Assembly (NCBI GenBank): GCA_020634795.1
Contig: JACKAZ010000013.1
Location: 5,580-69,579, forward strand
Origin: Ardenticatenales bacterium
Lineage (GTDB): Bacteria; Chloroflexota; Anaerolineae; Ardenticatenales; Ardenticatenaceae
DNA: 64,000 bases
Direction: 5' to 3'
Every line of letters begins with the position of its first letter. Position 1 is the stretch's first letter. Both the position numbers and the translations under genes were made by a program. The notes under the pieces are model-generated. The model saw only the letters and a list, made by a program, of their open reading frames with translations. It ran no database searches and was not told the DNA's origin. Below, one piece after another: positions 1 through 9,281 of this stretch.

Positions 1-1006
1 CCAGCGCCTTGTCCACAACCAAGCGCTGGACAGCGGCGACCAAGCTATGTGGCTTGTGCGCCGTGAAAAGCAGGCCGGTTCTCAGATGTTCCACATGCTC
101 CAACACCCCACCAGAATTGGGGACGACGACTGGCAACCCCGAAGCCATCGCTTCCAAAACGACGTTACCCAACGTTTCGTGGGGCGAAGGAAAGAGGAAA
201 TAGTCGGCGGAGGCATAGGCGTGAGCCAACTCGTCGCCCCGCAGATAGCCCATGAAGCGGGCGGGGCTGTTGGCAAAAAGCGCCTCGAGATGGGGACGCG
301 CGGGGCCGTCCCCCACAATGGCCAAGCGTGCTTCCGGCATCGCCGTCAGAACCGCATGGAGCAGGTCGATCCGTTTCTCGTGAGAGAGGCGCCCCACATA
401 GAGGAATAGTGGTCCCGCTTCTGTGCCACCCATCCGCCGCCGAAAGGCTTCACTGCGATGACGGGGGTGAAAGCGTTCGCTATCGACCCCACGCCCCCAA
501 ATCCGCACCCGTTCGATCCCGTGCCGTTCCAGCGCCTGCTTGGCGATGCGGGACGGACAGAGGTTCAGCGCGGCGCGGTTGTGCAGCCAACGGAGCGCGG
601 CCCAGATCGGTCGACCGAGATAGCCGAATCCCCAATTGGCCGCAAAGCCCGCAATGTCGGTGTGATAGGAGGCGACCGCCGGAAGGGCCAACTGCTCGGC
701 GGCCCGTAGGCCCACCCATCCGATGGTCAGCGGATTGAGGACGTGAATCAGGTCGGGGCGGAACTGCTCCAGGGTAGGCAGGACGTCGGCCCACGGGGCG
801 GCGAGTTTGAGTTCGGGGTAGATCGGACAGGGGAGCGCGGGCATGGGGTGAATACGGCTCTGAGCGTAGCGGCGCGGGGCACCGGCAGGGGCGAACAGGA
901 TCGCGTGGTGACCGCGGGATGGGAGATGGTCCAACAGGTGACAGAGCGTGTGAACGATGCCGTCCACCTTGGGCAAGAATGTTTCGCTGAAGAATGCGAT
1001 TCTCAT
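1..1006 (-). CDS. GT4 glycosyltransferase (C-terminus beyond window edge)
   Basis: 335 codons run from an ATG at 1006 off the left edge, so the C-terminus is missing. The product is a cytosolic or membrane-associated GT-B glycosyltransferase of family GT4, which transfers a sugar from a nucleotide sugar to a lipid or glycan. The N-terminus MRIAFFSETFLPKVDGIVHT is typical of the MgtA/SqdX-like group (diacylglycerol or mannolipid glycosyltransferases). The second domain shows GRLSHEKRIDLL and the donor-site E-x7-E motif in SPHETLGNVVLEAMASG. AAGGAG lies about 10 bases before the ATG. Acceptor and donor cannot be read from the sequence. A 56-bp stretch of this gene (487-542) recurs upstream at 1173-1228. 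Confidence 0.9.
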   Translation of the reverse strand, partial: MRIAFFSETFLPKVDGIVHTLCHLLDHLPSRGHHAILFAPAGAPRRYAQSRIHPMPALPCPIYPELKLAAPWADVLPTLEQFRPDLIHVLNPLTIGWVGLRAAEQLALPAVASYHTDIAGFAANWGFGYLGRPIWAALRWLHNRAALNLCPSRIAKQALERHGIERVRIWGRGVDSERFHPRHRSEAFRRRMGGTEAGPLFLYVGRLSHEKRIDLLHAVLTAMPEARLAIVGDGPARPHLEALFANSPARFMGYLRGDELAHAYASADYFLFPSPHETLGNVVLEAMASGLPVVVPNSGGVLEHVEHLRTGLLFTAHKPHSLVAAVQRLVVDKAL

Positions 1007-1029
1007 CGCACAGTGCTCCTTGGTTTATT

Positions 1030-1228
1030 GCACGACGATCATAGAGAGCGTCAGTGTCATGCACAGACCGAGTAGCCCCCGCCACCGTTTGGGACAGCGT
1101 ATGGTGCCGCATCCGCCAACGCGCCCACGCCACGATCGGCCAGAGCAGCAGCAACGGCAGCCACCACGCTCACCCCACGCCTCCAAATCCGCACCCGTTC
1201 GATCCCATGCCGTTCCGGCACCTGTTTT
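1030..1228 (-). pseudogene. Decayed remnant: GT4 fragment joined to PAP2-phosphatase-like tail
   Basis: Two degraded coding fragments lie just upstream of the GT4 gene. On the minus strand 1228-1173 encodes PERHGIERVRIW, the same peptide as inside the neighbouring GT4 gene. Positions 1169-1031 encode, after one frameshift near 1078, a WWLPLLLLWPIVAWARW membrane segment, then HTLSQTVAG and GLLGLCMTL before a stop. HTLSQ-V-AG followed by a hydrophobic helix resembles the C-terminal signature of PAP2-type lipid phosphatases. No intact start or frame exists. The PAP2 assignment is an inference from a short motif. The rest of 1007-1475 shows nothing clear. Confidence 0.35.
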
Positions 1229-1475
1229 CGGGCAGACGCATGGACGGTGGTCGATCTTTGGGGCGGTTTCTCTCGTTCACAGTGAAACCAGATTAGCACG
1301 GGATCGTCAACGGCATGTTAACCGTCTTTTAATAGGCGCTAACATCCTCGCAACGATTCTTAATAGGGGGCGAACGCGGCTTACCCCATCACCCCATTGA
1401 CCGCGCCGATTGACGGATTTGCAGAGTGCTCTAAACTCCTGCCTGCCACATCAAGTCTCCACAAAGGAAGTCGCC

Positions 1476-2756
1476 ATGAGTGCTTCTGCCCCCGCACCTG
1501 CTGCCTCAGCGCCGTCGATTCGCTCCAAAGGGACGATCAGTTGGATCCTCTACGATCTGGCCAACACGATCTTCAGCCTCAACATCGTTTCCCTCTACTT
1601 TTCGCTTTGGGTCGTCAATGATATGGGGGGATTCGACGCCACTTATGGCAACGCCAACGCTTTGTCGATGTTGCTCATGTTTCTGACCGCCCCCGCCATC
1701 GGCGCCCTGTCGGATATGGGCAAGCGTCGGATGCCCTTCCTCATCGTCAGCACGTTGGTGTGCGTCGGCTTTACGATGCTGTTGGGGCAGGGCGGTCTGA
1801 TCACTTCGCTGGCCTTCTTCGTCATTGCCAACTATTTCTACCAAGCGGGGTTGATCTTTTACGACGCGCTGCTCCCCACCGTCAGCACCGAATCCAACCG
1901 CGGCTTGGTCAGCGGGGTCGGCGTCGGGGTGGGCTACATCGGCTCCTTCATTGGCCTGGGGGTGGGCGCCACCATGCTGGCGCGAGATATGCCAAAGACG
2001 GCGATCTTTCAAGCGACCGGCCTTCTTTTTCTGATCTTCGCCATTCCGGCCTTTCTCTTCGTCAAAGAGCGCCCGCGCAAAGATGCACGCCCGCTCACGC
2101 TGGAAAGCATTGGCGACGCCTTTCGCTCCGTACGCAAAACCTTCGAGCGTACGGCCAACTACCCCAGCCTGCGCCGCTTTCTGATCGGCCGAATCTTCTA
2201 CACTGACGCGGCCAATACGGTCATTGCCTTCATGGGGATCTACGTGTCGCAGGAGCTGGGTTTCACCGAGGGAGAAACGACGATAGTGCTGGCGGTGGGC
2301 ATTGCGGCGGCGGTGGTGGGTGGTTTCATCTGGGGGCCAATCGTGGACCGCTTCGGCCCCAAACGGACCTTGCTCTACGTCCTCGGTCTATGGATGATCA
2401 CCTTGCTCTTTGCCATCTTCATCCCGGTCTTCGCGATGCCACCGATGCTCTTCTACGCGGCGGCGGCGCTGGCGGGCGTGGCGCTGGGGGGCACGTGGAG
2501 CGCCGATCGCCCGCTGATGATTCGCCTTTCGCCGCCACGCTACTTGGGCCAATTCTACGGCCTCTATTCTATGGTGGGCCGCTTCGCCTCGATCATCGGC
2601 CCCTTCCTTTGGGGCTTCGTCGTCACAACGCTGGGGCTGGGCCGTCCGGTGGCTATCTTTTCGCTTTTCATCATGGTGGTCATCGCCTTCTTCATTTTGC
2701 GGCGCGTTGATGACAACGTGGGGGAATGGCCCGCCGAAGAGTTGGTGCCGGTTTAG
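1476..2756 (+). CDS. MFS transporter, UMF1/Atg22-like
   Basis: 426-aa polytopic inner-membrane protein with about 12 hydrophobic segments. The N-terminal sequence SWILYDLANTIFSLNIVSLY resembles the W-x-LYD-AN signature of the UMF1 (Atg22-like) branch of the major facilitator superfamily, and the loop DMGKRRMPFL corresponds to the MFS loop 2-3 motif. The ATG at 1476 is preceded by AAAGGAAG at a normal distance; an in-frame ATG at 1410 would add 22 non-conserved residues and lacks a ribosome site. Substrate unknown; Atg22 relatives export amino acids, but that does not transfer safely. It precedes galT by 141 bases on the same strand, so a role in sugar uptake is possible but unproven. Confidence 0.85.
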   Translation: MSASAPAPAASAPSIRSKGTISWILYDLANTIFSLNIVSLYFSLWVVNDMGGFDATYGNANALSMLLMFLTAPAIGALSDMGKRRMPFLIVSTLVCVGFTMLLGQGGLITSLAFFVIANYFYQAGLIFYDALLPTVSTESNRGLVSGVGVGVGYIGSFIGLGVGATMLARDMPKTAIFQATGLLFLIFAIPAFLFVKERPRKDARPLTLESIGDAFRSVRKTFERTANYPSLRRFLIGRIFYTDAANTVIAFMGIYVSQELGFTEGETTIVLAVGIAAAVVGGFIWGPIVDRFGPKRTLLYVLGLWMITLLFAIFIPVFAMPPMLFYAAAALAGVALGGTWSADRPLMIRLSPPRYLGQFYGLYSMVGRFASIIGPFLWGFVVTTLGLGRPVAIFSLFIMVVIAFFILRRVDDNVGEWPAEELVPV

Positions 2757-2897
2757 CGGGCCGCTCCGCGTGGCGGCGGGGGCGAATAGGAGGCATTGCG
2801 CGTTTCGAGCGTGGAGCCACGAGCGGAAATAAGGTACTACGGCAAGTCGAAATCGCTACGCAAAACGTTCTTTGGAAACAGAGCCTGAGACCAATCG

Positions 2898-3950
2898 ATG
2901 CCCACCCTCACCGACTCGCCCCACCGCCGCTACAATCCGCTGACCGATCGATGGGTGTTGGTTTCGCCACATCGGCTGCAGCGCCCCTGGCAAGGACAGA
3001 TCGAGGAAAGGCGCGACGTTGCCCTTCCTCGCTACGATCCGAGCTGTTACCTCTGTCCGGGGAATGCGCGCGCGGGTGGCGTGCGCAACCCGCGCTACGA
3101 GGGGACATTCCTCTTCGACAACGATTTCCCCACCTTGCTGGCGGATGTGCCCAACGCCGCCACCGACGATCCGCTTTTCCGCAGCGCCACCGAACGCGGG
3201 ATCACGCGCGTGCTCTGTTTCTCACCTCGCCACGATATGACCTTGGCCGAAATGCCGGTGGCACAAATCCGCCATGTGGTGGACCTTTGGGCCGAGCAGA
3301 GCGAACAATTGGGGCGCCAATACCCCTGGGTGCAACTGTTTGAAAACAAAGGCCAGTTGATGGGCTGTTCCAACCCCCATCCGCACGGGCAAATCTATGC
3401 GCAGGCCCATCTGCCCACCGAGGCCGAGCGCGAAGATCGACAACAGCGCCAGTACGTCGCCGAGCAGGGCGTCCCGCTGCTGCTTGACTATGGCCAACGT
3501 GAGGCCGCGCGGGGCGAGCGTATCGTGTGCGAAAATAGCCACTGGCTTGCCGTGGTTCCCTTCTGGGCCACTTGGCCGTTCGAGACGCTCCTGCTGCCCC
3601 GTCGTCATCTCCGTCGCTTCGCCGCGCTGAACGCCCCCGAACGACAGGCGCTGGCAGCGCTCCTCAAAGGGTTGCTCACGCGGTATGACAATCTCTTCGA
3701 GCGTTCCTTTCCCTATTCGATGGGCTGGCATGGGGCGCCCTATCCCTCCAACAACGCACCCGATGATGCGATGGATCATTGGCAGCTACACGCCCACATC
3801 TATCCGCCCCTACTACGCTCCGCCACCGTCAGGAAGTTTATGGTCGGCTACGAAATGCTGGCCGAGGCACAACGCGACCTCACCCCAGAACAGGCCGCCG
3901 CTCGGCTCCGCGCCCTGCCGGAACGGCACTACCGTGAGCGATCACCATGA
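2898..3950 (+). CDS. galT: Galactose-1-phosphate uridylyltransferase
   Basis: 350 aa, the usual GalT length. Cytosolic Leloir-pathway enzyme exchanging UMP between UDP-glucose and galactose-1-phosphate through a uridylyl-histidine intermediate. The active-site motif NPHPHGQIYA is intact, with the H-P-H nucleophile. The N-terminal RYNPLTDRWVLVSPHR and the CYLCPGN zinc-site cysteines are present, as is the second HIT-type half with GWHGAPY and HAHIYPPLLRS. The stop overlaps the galK start (ATGA at 3947-3950), so the two are translationally coupled. No good Shine-Dalgarno sequence is visible before the ATG. Confidence 0.97.
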   Translation: MPTLTDSPHRRYNPLTDRWVLVSPHRLQRPWQGQIEERRDVALPRYDPSCYLCPGNARAGGVRNPRYEGTFLFDNDFPTLLADVPNAATDDPLFRSATERGITRVLCFSPRHDMTLAEMPVAQIRHVVDLWAEQSEQLGRQYPWVQLFENKGQLMGCSNPHPHGQIYAQAHLPTEAEREDRQQRQYVAEQGVPLLLDYGQREAARGERIVCENSHWLAVVPFWATWPFETLLLPRRHLRRFAALNAPERQALAALLKGLLTRYDNLFERSFPYSMGWHGAPYPSNNAPDDAMDHWQLHAHIYPPLLRSATVRKFMVGYEMLAEAQRDLTPEQAAARLRALPERHYRERSP

Positions 3951-5122
3951 CGCCGACAACAGGTCAACGCCTGATCGACCGCTTCCACGTGGAGATGGGC
4001 GGGTGGCCGACCTGGCTGGTGCGGGCACCGGGGCGGGTGAACCTGATCGGGGAACATACCGACTACAACGACGGCTTTGTGCTGCCGATGGCGATCGAAC
4101 AGGCCACGTGGATTGCGCTGCGGCCTGATGACAGCCCGCATCTGACGCTCCACTCGCTCGACTTCGATCAAAGGTGGCGGGCGCCGCTGGATCAGCTCGC
4201 ACTCGCTTCGCCCAAGCCAAGCGGATCGGCGCCGAGCTGGAACGAATATGTCAGAGGTGTCGCGTGGGCGCTGCACGCCGAAGGCTATCCACTTCGTGGG
4301 TGGCGCGGCCTGTTGAGCGGCGAGCTGCCGATGGGGGCGGGCCTCTCCTCTTCCGCTTCGCTGGAGATCGCCATTGCGTGCGCCTTTGCGGTGGTGGCCG
4401 GCGTCCCATGGGCGCCAATCCGAATGGCCCAGATCGCGCAGCGCGCCGAGAACCAGTGGGTCGGGGTTAATTCCGGCATCATGGACCCGCTCGCCTCCGC
4501 GAGTGGACGGGCGGGCCACGCACTACTGATCGACTGCCGCTCGCTTGACATAGTCGCCGTCCCGCTGCCCCCCGCCACGACGGTGGTCGTGATGGACACC
4601 ACGACACGGCGCGGCCTGGTCGATTCGGCGTACAATGCGCGGCGTGCCCAATGTGCCGACGCGGCCGCACGCTTCGGGGTGGCGGCGCTGCGCGAGGTCA
4701 GCGTGGCGCGATTCGAGGCGGAAGCGCCACGCTTGGCGCCGACCACGCGGCGGCGCGCACGCCATGTGGTCACGGAGAACGCACGAACCGTGGCCGCTTC
4801 CGAAGCGATGCGACGCGGGGAGGCGGTGGCGCTGGGGCGGCTGATGAACGAGAGCCATCGGAGCTTGCGTGACGACTTCGAAGTCTCGAGCGAGGCGTTG
4901 GACAGGATGGTAGCGCTGGCCCAAGCCGATTCCGCATGTTACGGTGCCCGCATGACGGGTGCGGGCTTTGGCGGATGCGCTGTGGCGCTGGTGGCACAAG
5001 CGTCGGCCAGCGCCTTCTGCGCGCGGGTCGCGGCACGTTACCAAGCGGCGACGGGGCAAACGCCCCAGCTTATTCCCTGTCAGCCCGCTCAGGGTGCCCA
5101 GGCAATCGCCCTTGCGCCCTAG
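3947..5122 (+). CDS. galK: Galactokinase
   Basis: 391 aa, full length for a GHMP-family galactokinase, which phosphorylates galactose at C1 with ATP. All three GHMP motifs are visible: the galactokinase signature GRVNLIGEHTDYNDG near residue 27, the ATP-binding MGAGLSSSASLEIA, and the C-terminal MTGAGFGGCAVAL. The start overlaps the galT stop by four bases, giving a compact galTK operon. No galE or galM is adjacent. Confidence 0.97.
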   Translation: MTPTTGQRLIDRFHVEMGGWPTWLVRAPGRVNLIGEHTDYNDGFVLPMAIEQATWIALRPDDSPHLTLHSLDFDQRWRAPLDQLALASPKPSGSAPSWNEYVRGVAWALHAEGYPLRGWRGLLSGELPMGAGLSSSASLEIAIACAFAVVAGVPWAPIRMAQIAQRAENQWVGVNSGIMDPLASASGRAGHALLIDCRSLDIVAVPLPPATTVVVMDTTTRRGLVDSAYNARRAQCADAAARFGVAALREVSVARFEAEAPRLAPTTRRRARHVVTENARTVAASEAMRRGEAVALGRLMNESHRSLRDDFEVSSEALDRMVALAQADSACYGARMTGAGFGGCAVALVAQASASAFCARVAARYQAATGQTPQLIPCQPAQGAQAIALAP

Positions 5123-5269
5123 CCGTAGCCTACTTTTTTGGTATGATTACCCGACCTGATGGATGGACAGCGTCCCCCTGTTGCGCCAAAAGCGCGCGCC
5201 GCTATCGCCCCTTGACCCACAAACTCAATCAGACGACGCGCAGTCGCATCGCGCAAAAAGGAGCTTCTT

Positions 5270-6232
5270 ATGAATTACAAACGCCTGGGCCGGACCGGTC
5301 TAAAGGTGTCGGAACTATGCCTCGGCACGATGCAATGGGGCTGGACAGCCGATGAAAACAGCGCCTTTGAGGTGATGGACGAATTCGTCGAAGCGGGCGG
5401 CAACTTCATCGACACGGCGGATATCTATTCGCGATGGGTCGAGGGCAACGAGGGGGGCGTTTCGGAGACGGTGATTGGCCGCTGGATGCGGGCACGGGGC
5501 AACCGCGACCAGATTGTGCTGGCCACCAAGGTGCGTGGCCCGATGGGGGACGGCCCCAACGATCAGGGGTTGTCGCGCGCCCATATCATGGATGCGGTCG
5601 ACGCCTCGCTTCGGCGGATGCAGACCGACTACATCGACCTCTACCAGAGCCATGCCTTCGACGCGGATACGCCCATCGACGAAACGTTGCGGGCCTACGA
5701 CGATCTGGTGCGCGCGGGTAAGGTGCGCTATGTGGGCGCTTCCAACTACCCCGCGTGGCGACTGATGCAAGCACTCTGGAGCGCCGATACGAACGGGACG
5801 GCCCGCTACGACTCACTCCAACCCCATTACAACCTCGCCCATCGCGCCGAGTTCGAGCGGGAGCTGAAAGCGTTGTGCGAACAGTACGGGATCGGCGTAA
5901 TTCCCTATTCGCCGCTGGCGGGCGGTTTTTTGACGGGCAAATACAGCCGCGACGCGGCGACCAACAGCCAGCGGGCCGACGGCGTGCGCAACAAATATTT
6001 CAACGAGGCGGGCTGGCGCACCCTCGATGCCCTGCGCGGCGTGGCCAATGAAGTGGGTTCAACGCCGATCGCGGTGGCGTTGGCGTGGCAGTTGGCACAG
6101 CCGGTCATTACCGCGCCCATCATCGGGGCCAACAGCGTGGAACAGCTTCGGGGCAGCCTTGCCGCGACCAATGTCGGCCTCAGCGACGCACAGGTGCAGC
6201 GCCTGAACGACGCCTCGGCGTGGAAAGATTGA
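5270..6232 (+). CDS. Aldo/keto reductase
   Basis: 320-aa soluble NADPH-dependent oxidoreductase with the (beta/alpha)8 fold. It starts MNYKRLGRTGLKVSELCLGT, as in the YghZ/Tas/AKR11-13 groups. The catalytic tetrad is represented by Asp in FIDTADIYS, the Tyr of that motif, Lys in LATKVRG and His in YQSHAFD. The tail has APIIGANSVEQLRGSL, the coenzyme-binding region. AAAAAGGAG precedes the ATG by about 6 bases. It lies 147 bases after galK on the same strand and may be a separate unit. Substrate unknown. Confidence 0.92.
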   Translation: MNYKRLGRTGLKVSELCLGTMQWGWTADENSAFEVMDEFVEAGGNFIDTADIYSRWVEGNEGGVSETVIGRWMRARGNRDQIVLATKVRGPMGDGPNDQGLSRAHIMDAVDASLRRMQTDYIDLYQSHAFDADTPIDETLRAYDDLVRAGKVRYVGASNYPAWRLMQALWSADTNGTARYDSLQPHYNLAHRAEFERELKALCEQYGIGVIPYSPLAGGFLTGKYSRDAATNSQRADGVRNKYFNEAGWRTLDALRGVANEVGSTPIAVALAWQLAQPVITAPIIGANSVEQLRGSLAATNVGLSDAQVQRLNDASAWKD

Positions 6233-6240
6233 GCGTACCG

Positions 6241-6846
6241 ATGGGGCAGTGTCCATGGTGTGGCAGCCCACAGGCCAACCAGCGCACCAATTGCCTCAAC
6301 TGCGGCGGCCCGCTGATCCCCATCCACGAAGTGGGGGGCCGCGAGACACCCGTGCCACCCCCCGCGCCGCGCCCCATTTCGGAGCGTTACAAATGGCGCT
6401 ATATCGCCAGCGACATCGGCACGATCACGGGCCTCTTCGTCAGCTTCGTGGGCGCCATCTTCTTTTTCATGGGTCTCGCCTTTCTGGTCGGGCGCGAAAC
6501 TCGGCTCTTGGGTGTCGCCTTTGTGCCGATTGGCGCGTTGATGGTTCTGGCCTTTGTCGCGGCAGGGATTCGAGGCTATCGCAAGGCGGTCCGCTTTGTG
6601 CGCGTCTTGCGCATCGGCCTACCCACCGAAGGTCGGCTGACCAGCCTGCGCGAGCAGCACAACGTGGAAATCAACGGGCGGCATCCGTGGATTTTGCACT
6701 ATGGCTATACGGTGGCGGACATCGATTACCAGGGCGAAGTCAGGACGCTAGACGATCCCCGCGACGAATACCAAGTGGGTCAACCGCTCTGTGTGCTGTA
6801 CGATCCTGATCTGCCCAGCGAGAGTGCGCTCTACCCTCATCCCTAA
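6241..6846 (+). CDS. Zinc-ribbon membrane protein, DUF3592-like
   Basis: 201 aa, function unknown. The N-terminus carries a small zinc ribbon (CPWCG near residue 4, CLNCGGPL near residue 22), followed by a linker and two hydrophobic segments (about residues 58-82 and 89-112). The C-terminal domain, with GLPTEGRLTSL and PLCVLYDPDLPSESALY, resembles DUF3592-type extracytoplasmic domains. The ATG at 6241 begins right before the first cysteine pair; a TTG at 6229 overlapping the aldo/keto reductase stop is an alternative. The 3' end overlaps the convergent membrane glycosyltransferase gene by four bases. Confidence 0.75.
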   Translation: MGQCPWCGSPQANQRTNCLNCGGPLIPIHEVGGRETPVPPPAPRPISERYKWRYIASDIGTITGLFVSFVGAIFFFMGLAFLVGRETRLLGVAFVPIGALMVLAFVAAGIRGYRKAVRFVRVLRIGLPTEGRLTSLREQHNVEINGRHPWILHYGYTVADIDYQGEVRTLDDPRDEYQVGQPLCVLYDPDLPSESALYPHP

Positions 6847-8081
6847 TGGCCTCCCATTCGTGCGGCGGGCAGAGGCTTCGACCGCGTCAGCAGGCGACCC
6901 ACAAATATCCCGACCAACGCGATCAGCAGCAGGTCGAACGGCACGCGGAAGCGGAGACGGGTGAAGAAGAGGGCACTGATGAAGGCATTGCCTACGTAGA
7001 GCAGATAGAGCATCGTTTCGGTGCGGGAGAGCGGAAAGCGCCGCACGAAGAAGAGGCGCAGCAGCGCAATGAGCAGCAGGGGGTAGTAACTGACGAAAGC
7101 GATCAGGTCGCGCAGGCGACTCCCTTCGGAAGCGGTGGCCAGCTCGTTGCGGAAATTGAAATAGTTGGCCACCTTCTGGACGTAGAGTAACGCCGCTTGG
7201 CGTGGGTGGGCGCTGATCCATTCCAGCGCGAAACCACGTAGGGCGGCGTCTTTCGTGGCTTCGTCCATGCCCTCGGTCTGCGCCACATACGTCGTCAGAT
7301 CGACGTTGACCCCGCTGTTGGGCCGGGTATTTTCCGAGTTGCCCAGCAACAGATTTTCGCCGCCATTCGTGGACACTGGCACCGGTTGATCGAAGAGCGC
7401 ATAGTTGCGCAAGGACCACGGCGCCACACAGAGCAACGCCACCCCCGCGATCACTGTCACATCGCGCAACGCCGCGCCCCACGCCGCCCGATGGCGCACA
7501 ACGAAAATAGCAAGGAGCAGCGGGGCGAGCGTTAAGAAGGCGGGGATCGTGAGAATGAGCAGGCCGAGCAGCAGCCCCGCTGCGATGGCATGATGCCATC
7601 CGAGGGTGCGCCGCGCCATGAAGTAGAGCAGGGCCATCAGCAGGAGTGTCCCAAAGGTTTGGGGATAGAGCGTGCTGCTGGTATAGAGCGCCAACGGATA
7701 GAGGAGCGCCAACAGCGCCGTCAGCGGCGCGGCCAGCGGGGTGACAGTCGCGGCAAGCCACGCCGCGAGCGCCACGGCCAAGCCCCAGCAGAGCGCATTG
7801 ACCACCTTCGCCGCCAACGGGCGCTGCCCCCACGCGGTTGCCACCGCCACGAGATGGGCGTAGCCCGGCGCGCGGTAGGCCGTTGGGGTTCCGTCGTCGC
7901 TGACATAGCCTTCCCCCGCGACCAAGCGCTGGCCCAGATGGTAGTAGGCGATTTCGTCCGGATAGCGGAGCCGATCCCCGTCGGACAGAGTGAGCAGCAG
8001 CGAGGCGGCCATCGCCAGCAGCGCCAACAGATAGACGAGCCGCCGCCAATGCCGTTCCGCGAAGCGAATCACACGTTGCAT
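6843..8081 (-). CDS. GT-C membrane glycosyltransferase, PMT/ArnT-like
   Basis: 412-aa polytopic membrane protein with roughly ten hydrophobic helices. The first periplasmic loop holds RYPDEIAYYHLGQRLVAG followed by YRAPGYAHLVA. An acidic pair in this loop and a downstream RAPGYP-like motif are typical of GT39/GT83 enzymes, which take the sugar from a polyprenyl-phosphate carrier. The family glycosylates proteins, lipids or arabinose-type acceptors; the substrate cannot be told. The ATG at 8081 has only a weak ribosome site. Convergent with the zinc-ribbon gene. Confidence 0.85.
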   Translation of the reverse strand: MQRVIRFAERHWRRLVYLLALLAMAASLLLTLSDGDRLRYPDEIAYYHLGQRLVAGEGYVSDDGTPTAYRAPGYAHLVAVATAWGQRPLAAKVVNALCWGLAVALAAWLAATVTPLAAPLTALLALLYPLALYTSSTLYPQTFGTLLLMALLYFMARRTLGWHHAIAAGLLLGLLILTIPAFLTLAPLLLAIFVVRHRAAWGAALRDVTVIAGVALLCVAPWSLRNYALFDQPVPVSTNGGENLLLGNSENTRPNSGVNVDLTTYVAQTEGMDEATKDAALRGFALEWISAHPRQAALLYVQKVANYFNFRNELATASEGSRLRDLIAFVSYYPLLLIALLRLFFVRRFPLSRTETMLYLLYVGNAFISALFFTRLRFRVPFDLLLIALVGIFVGRLLTRSKPLPAARMGGH

Positions 8082-8257
8082 TTTTGTGCCTGCTCTGACA
8101 CTACAGACGATTGTGAGAGTCGTCGCGCCGTTTTAGGCCCATTGCGATTTCCAAGGGTGGTGAATGGAGATTGGTTGCATCAGTACTCCGCTGTGATTCC
8201 TATGCGTTGCGTCGCATCCCATACGCTCTATCCAATTTCCATTTCTATTTCCCCGCA

Positions 8258-9280
8258 CTAATTGGGGTGGCTCTTGATCTCGCCATTGTCCGGGTTCAAC
8301 CAATAGCGCGCACGGTCGATCAGAAGAATGCGGTCGATGTTGGTCCAACTCTCGATGTCGAGGAAGCGGCTCTCATCTCGCGTCAATTCCCGCACCGTGT
8401 TCTCCGTCAAATCGATCAGGTAGATCGTGGTGGCGGGCGTTTCGCCCTCGCAGACCCCGGTCACCGAGGTATAGGCAAGCTTGTCGCTCGATGGGGACCA
8501 GGTGAAGCCCCCACCGGCGGCAGGCAGGGCGATCTGCTGTTCGCTTCCGTCGGCGAGGGTGCGGAGGGTGAGCATTTGATCCTTGATGCCCACGTAGGCG
8601 ACCTTTCCCTGATCGGGCGAGATGCCCACGACGTTCAACGACCAGTCACGTGGCACCAGTTCGGTCAGTTCACCCGAAGGAACCTTCAGGTCGTAGTAGC
8701 CATTGCGAAAGCCGTAGAGATCGCACCCGTCCGCGCCGCCGGAGACTGTGAGATACAGGTTCGCCTCGTCGGGCGACCACTGATCCGCCGCCAGAAACAG
8801 CCCGGGCAACCCATCCGCCGAGATCAAATCCACGACGATCATGCTCGACGCTCCACGGGGTTCCTCGATGCGCAGCCGCTGTGCGTACCAGCGCCGCGTT
8901 TCGACCTCGAACCAGTCGCTGTGCTCGCGCACCAGCCGCCAGCGCTGCGTCGGGTACGAGAAGGTCACATCTTGCACCGTCCAATTAACATCGGTCGGTA
9001 CTTGCTTGGGGCCATCCGCTTCGGTCAGGACATGGGCGATCACGTTGGGGGCCAACATCTCGCCCGACGGCTGTACCCCCGACAGTTCATGGATCGCCGA
9101 GGTTCCGGTCGGCTCAGCTGCGGGATCGCCGCTTTGGTCGACGGTAGGTGGGGGAAGCGGGGGTGGGGTGGCGGCAACGGTCGTGGCCGTGCTCGCACGC
9201 CCCACGGATTCGCCCTGCGCCCCCGCGCAGCCGATCAAGAGCAAGAACAAGAGAGCGATTACAAGCAGTCGAATCACCAT
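8258..9280 (-). CDS. Lipoprotein with TolB/WD40-like beta-propeller
   Basis: 340-aa predicted lipoprotein. A hydrophobic signal VIRLLVIALLFLLLIGC ends in a lipobox (L-I-G-C), so the mature protein is likely anchored by a lipidated cysteine. The body repeats propeller-like units such as ISPDQGKVAYVGI, WSPSSDKLAYTSV and TIYLIDLTENTVREL, typical of TolB/PD40 blades. It starts with an ATG at 9280, one base after the stop of the gene at 9282-9611, so the two are co-translated. A longer reading to 9418 would bury the signal peptide. Function unknown; probably surface binding. Confidence 0.8.
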   Translation of the reverse strand: MVIRLLVIALLFLLLIGCAGAQGESVGRASTATTVAATPPPLPPPTVDQSGDPAAEPTGTSAIHELSGVQPSGEMLAPNVIAHVLTEADGPKQVPTDVNWTVQDVTFSYPTQRWRLVREHSDWFEVETRRWYAQRLRIEEPRGASSMIVVDLISADGLPGLFLAADQWSPDEANLYLTVSGGADGCDLYGFRNGYYDLKVPSGELTELVPRDWSLNVVGISPDQGKVAYVGIKDQMLTLRTLADGSEQQIALPAAGGGFTWSPSSDKLAYTSVTGVCEGETPATTIYLIDLTENTVRELTRDESRFLDIESWTNIDRILLIDRARYWLNPDNGEIKSHPN

Positions 9281-9281
9281 C

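Noticed and set aside
480..1154. 224-codon minus-strand frame
   Set aside because: Overlaps the clear GT4 gene in another frame; only its first 30 codons (the PAP2-like piece) look coding.
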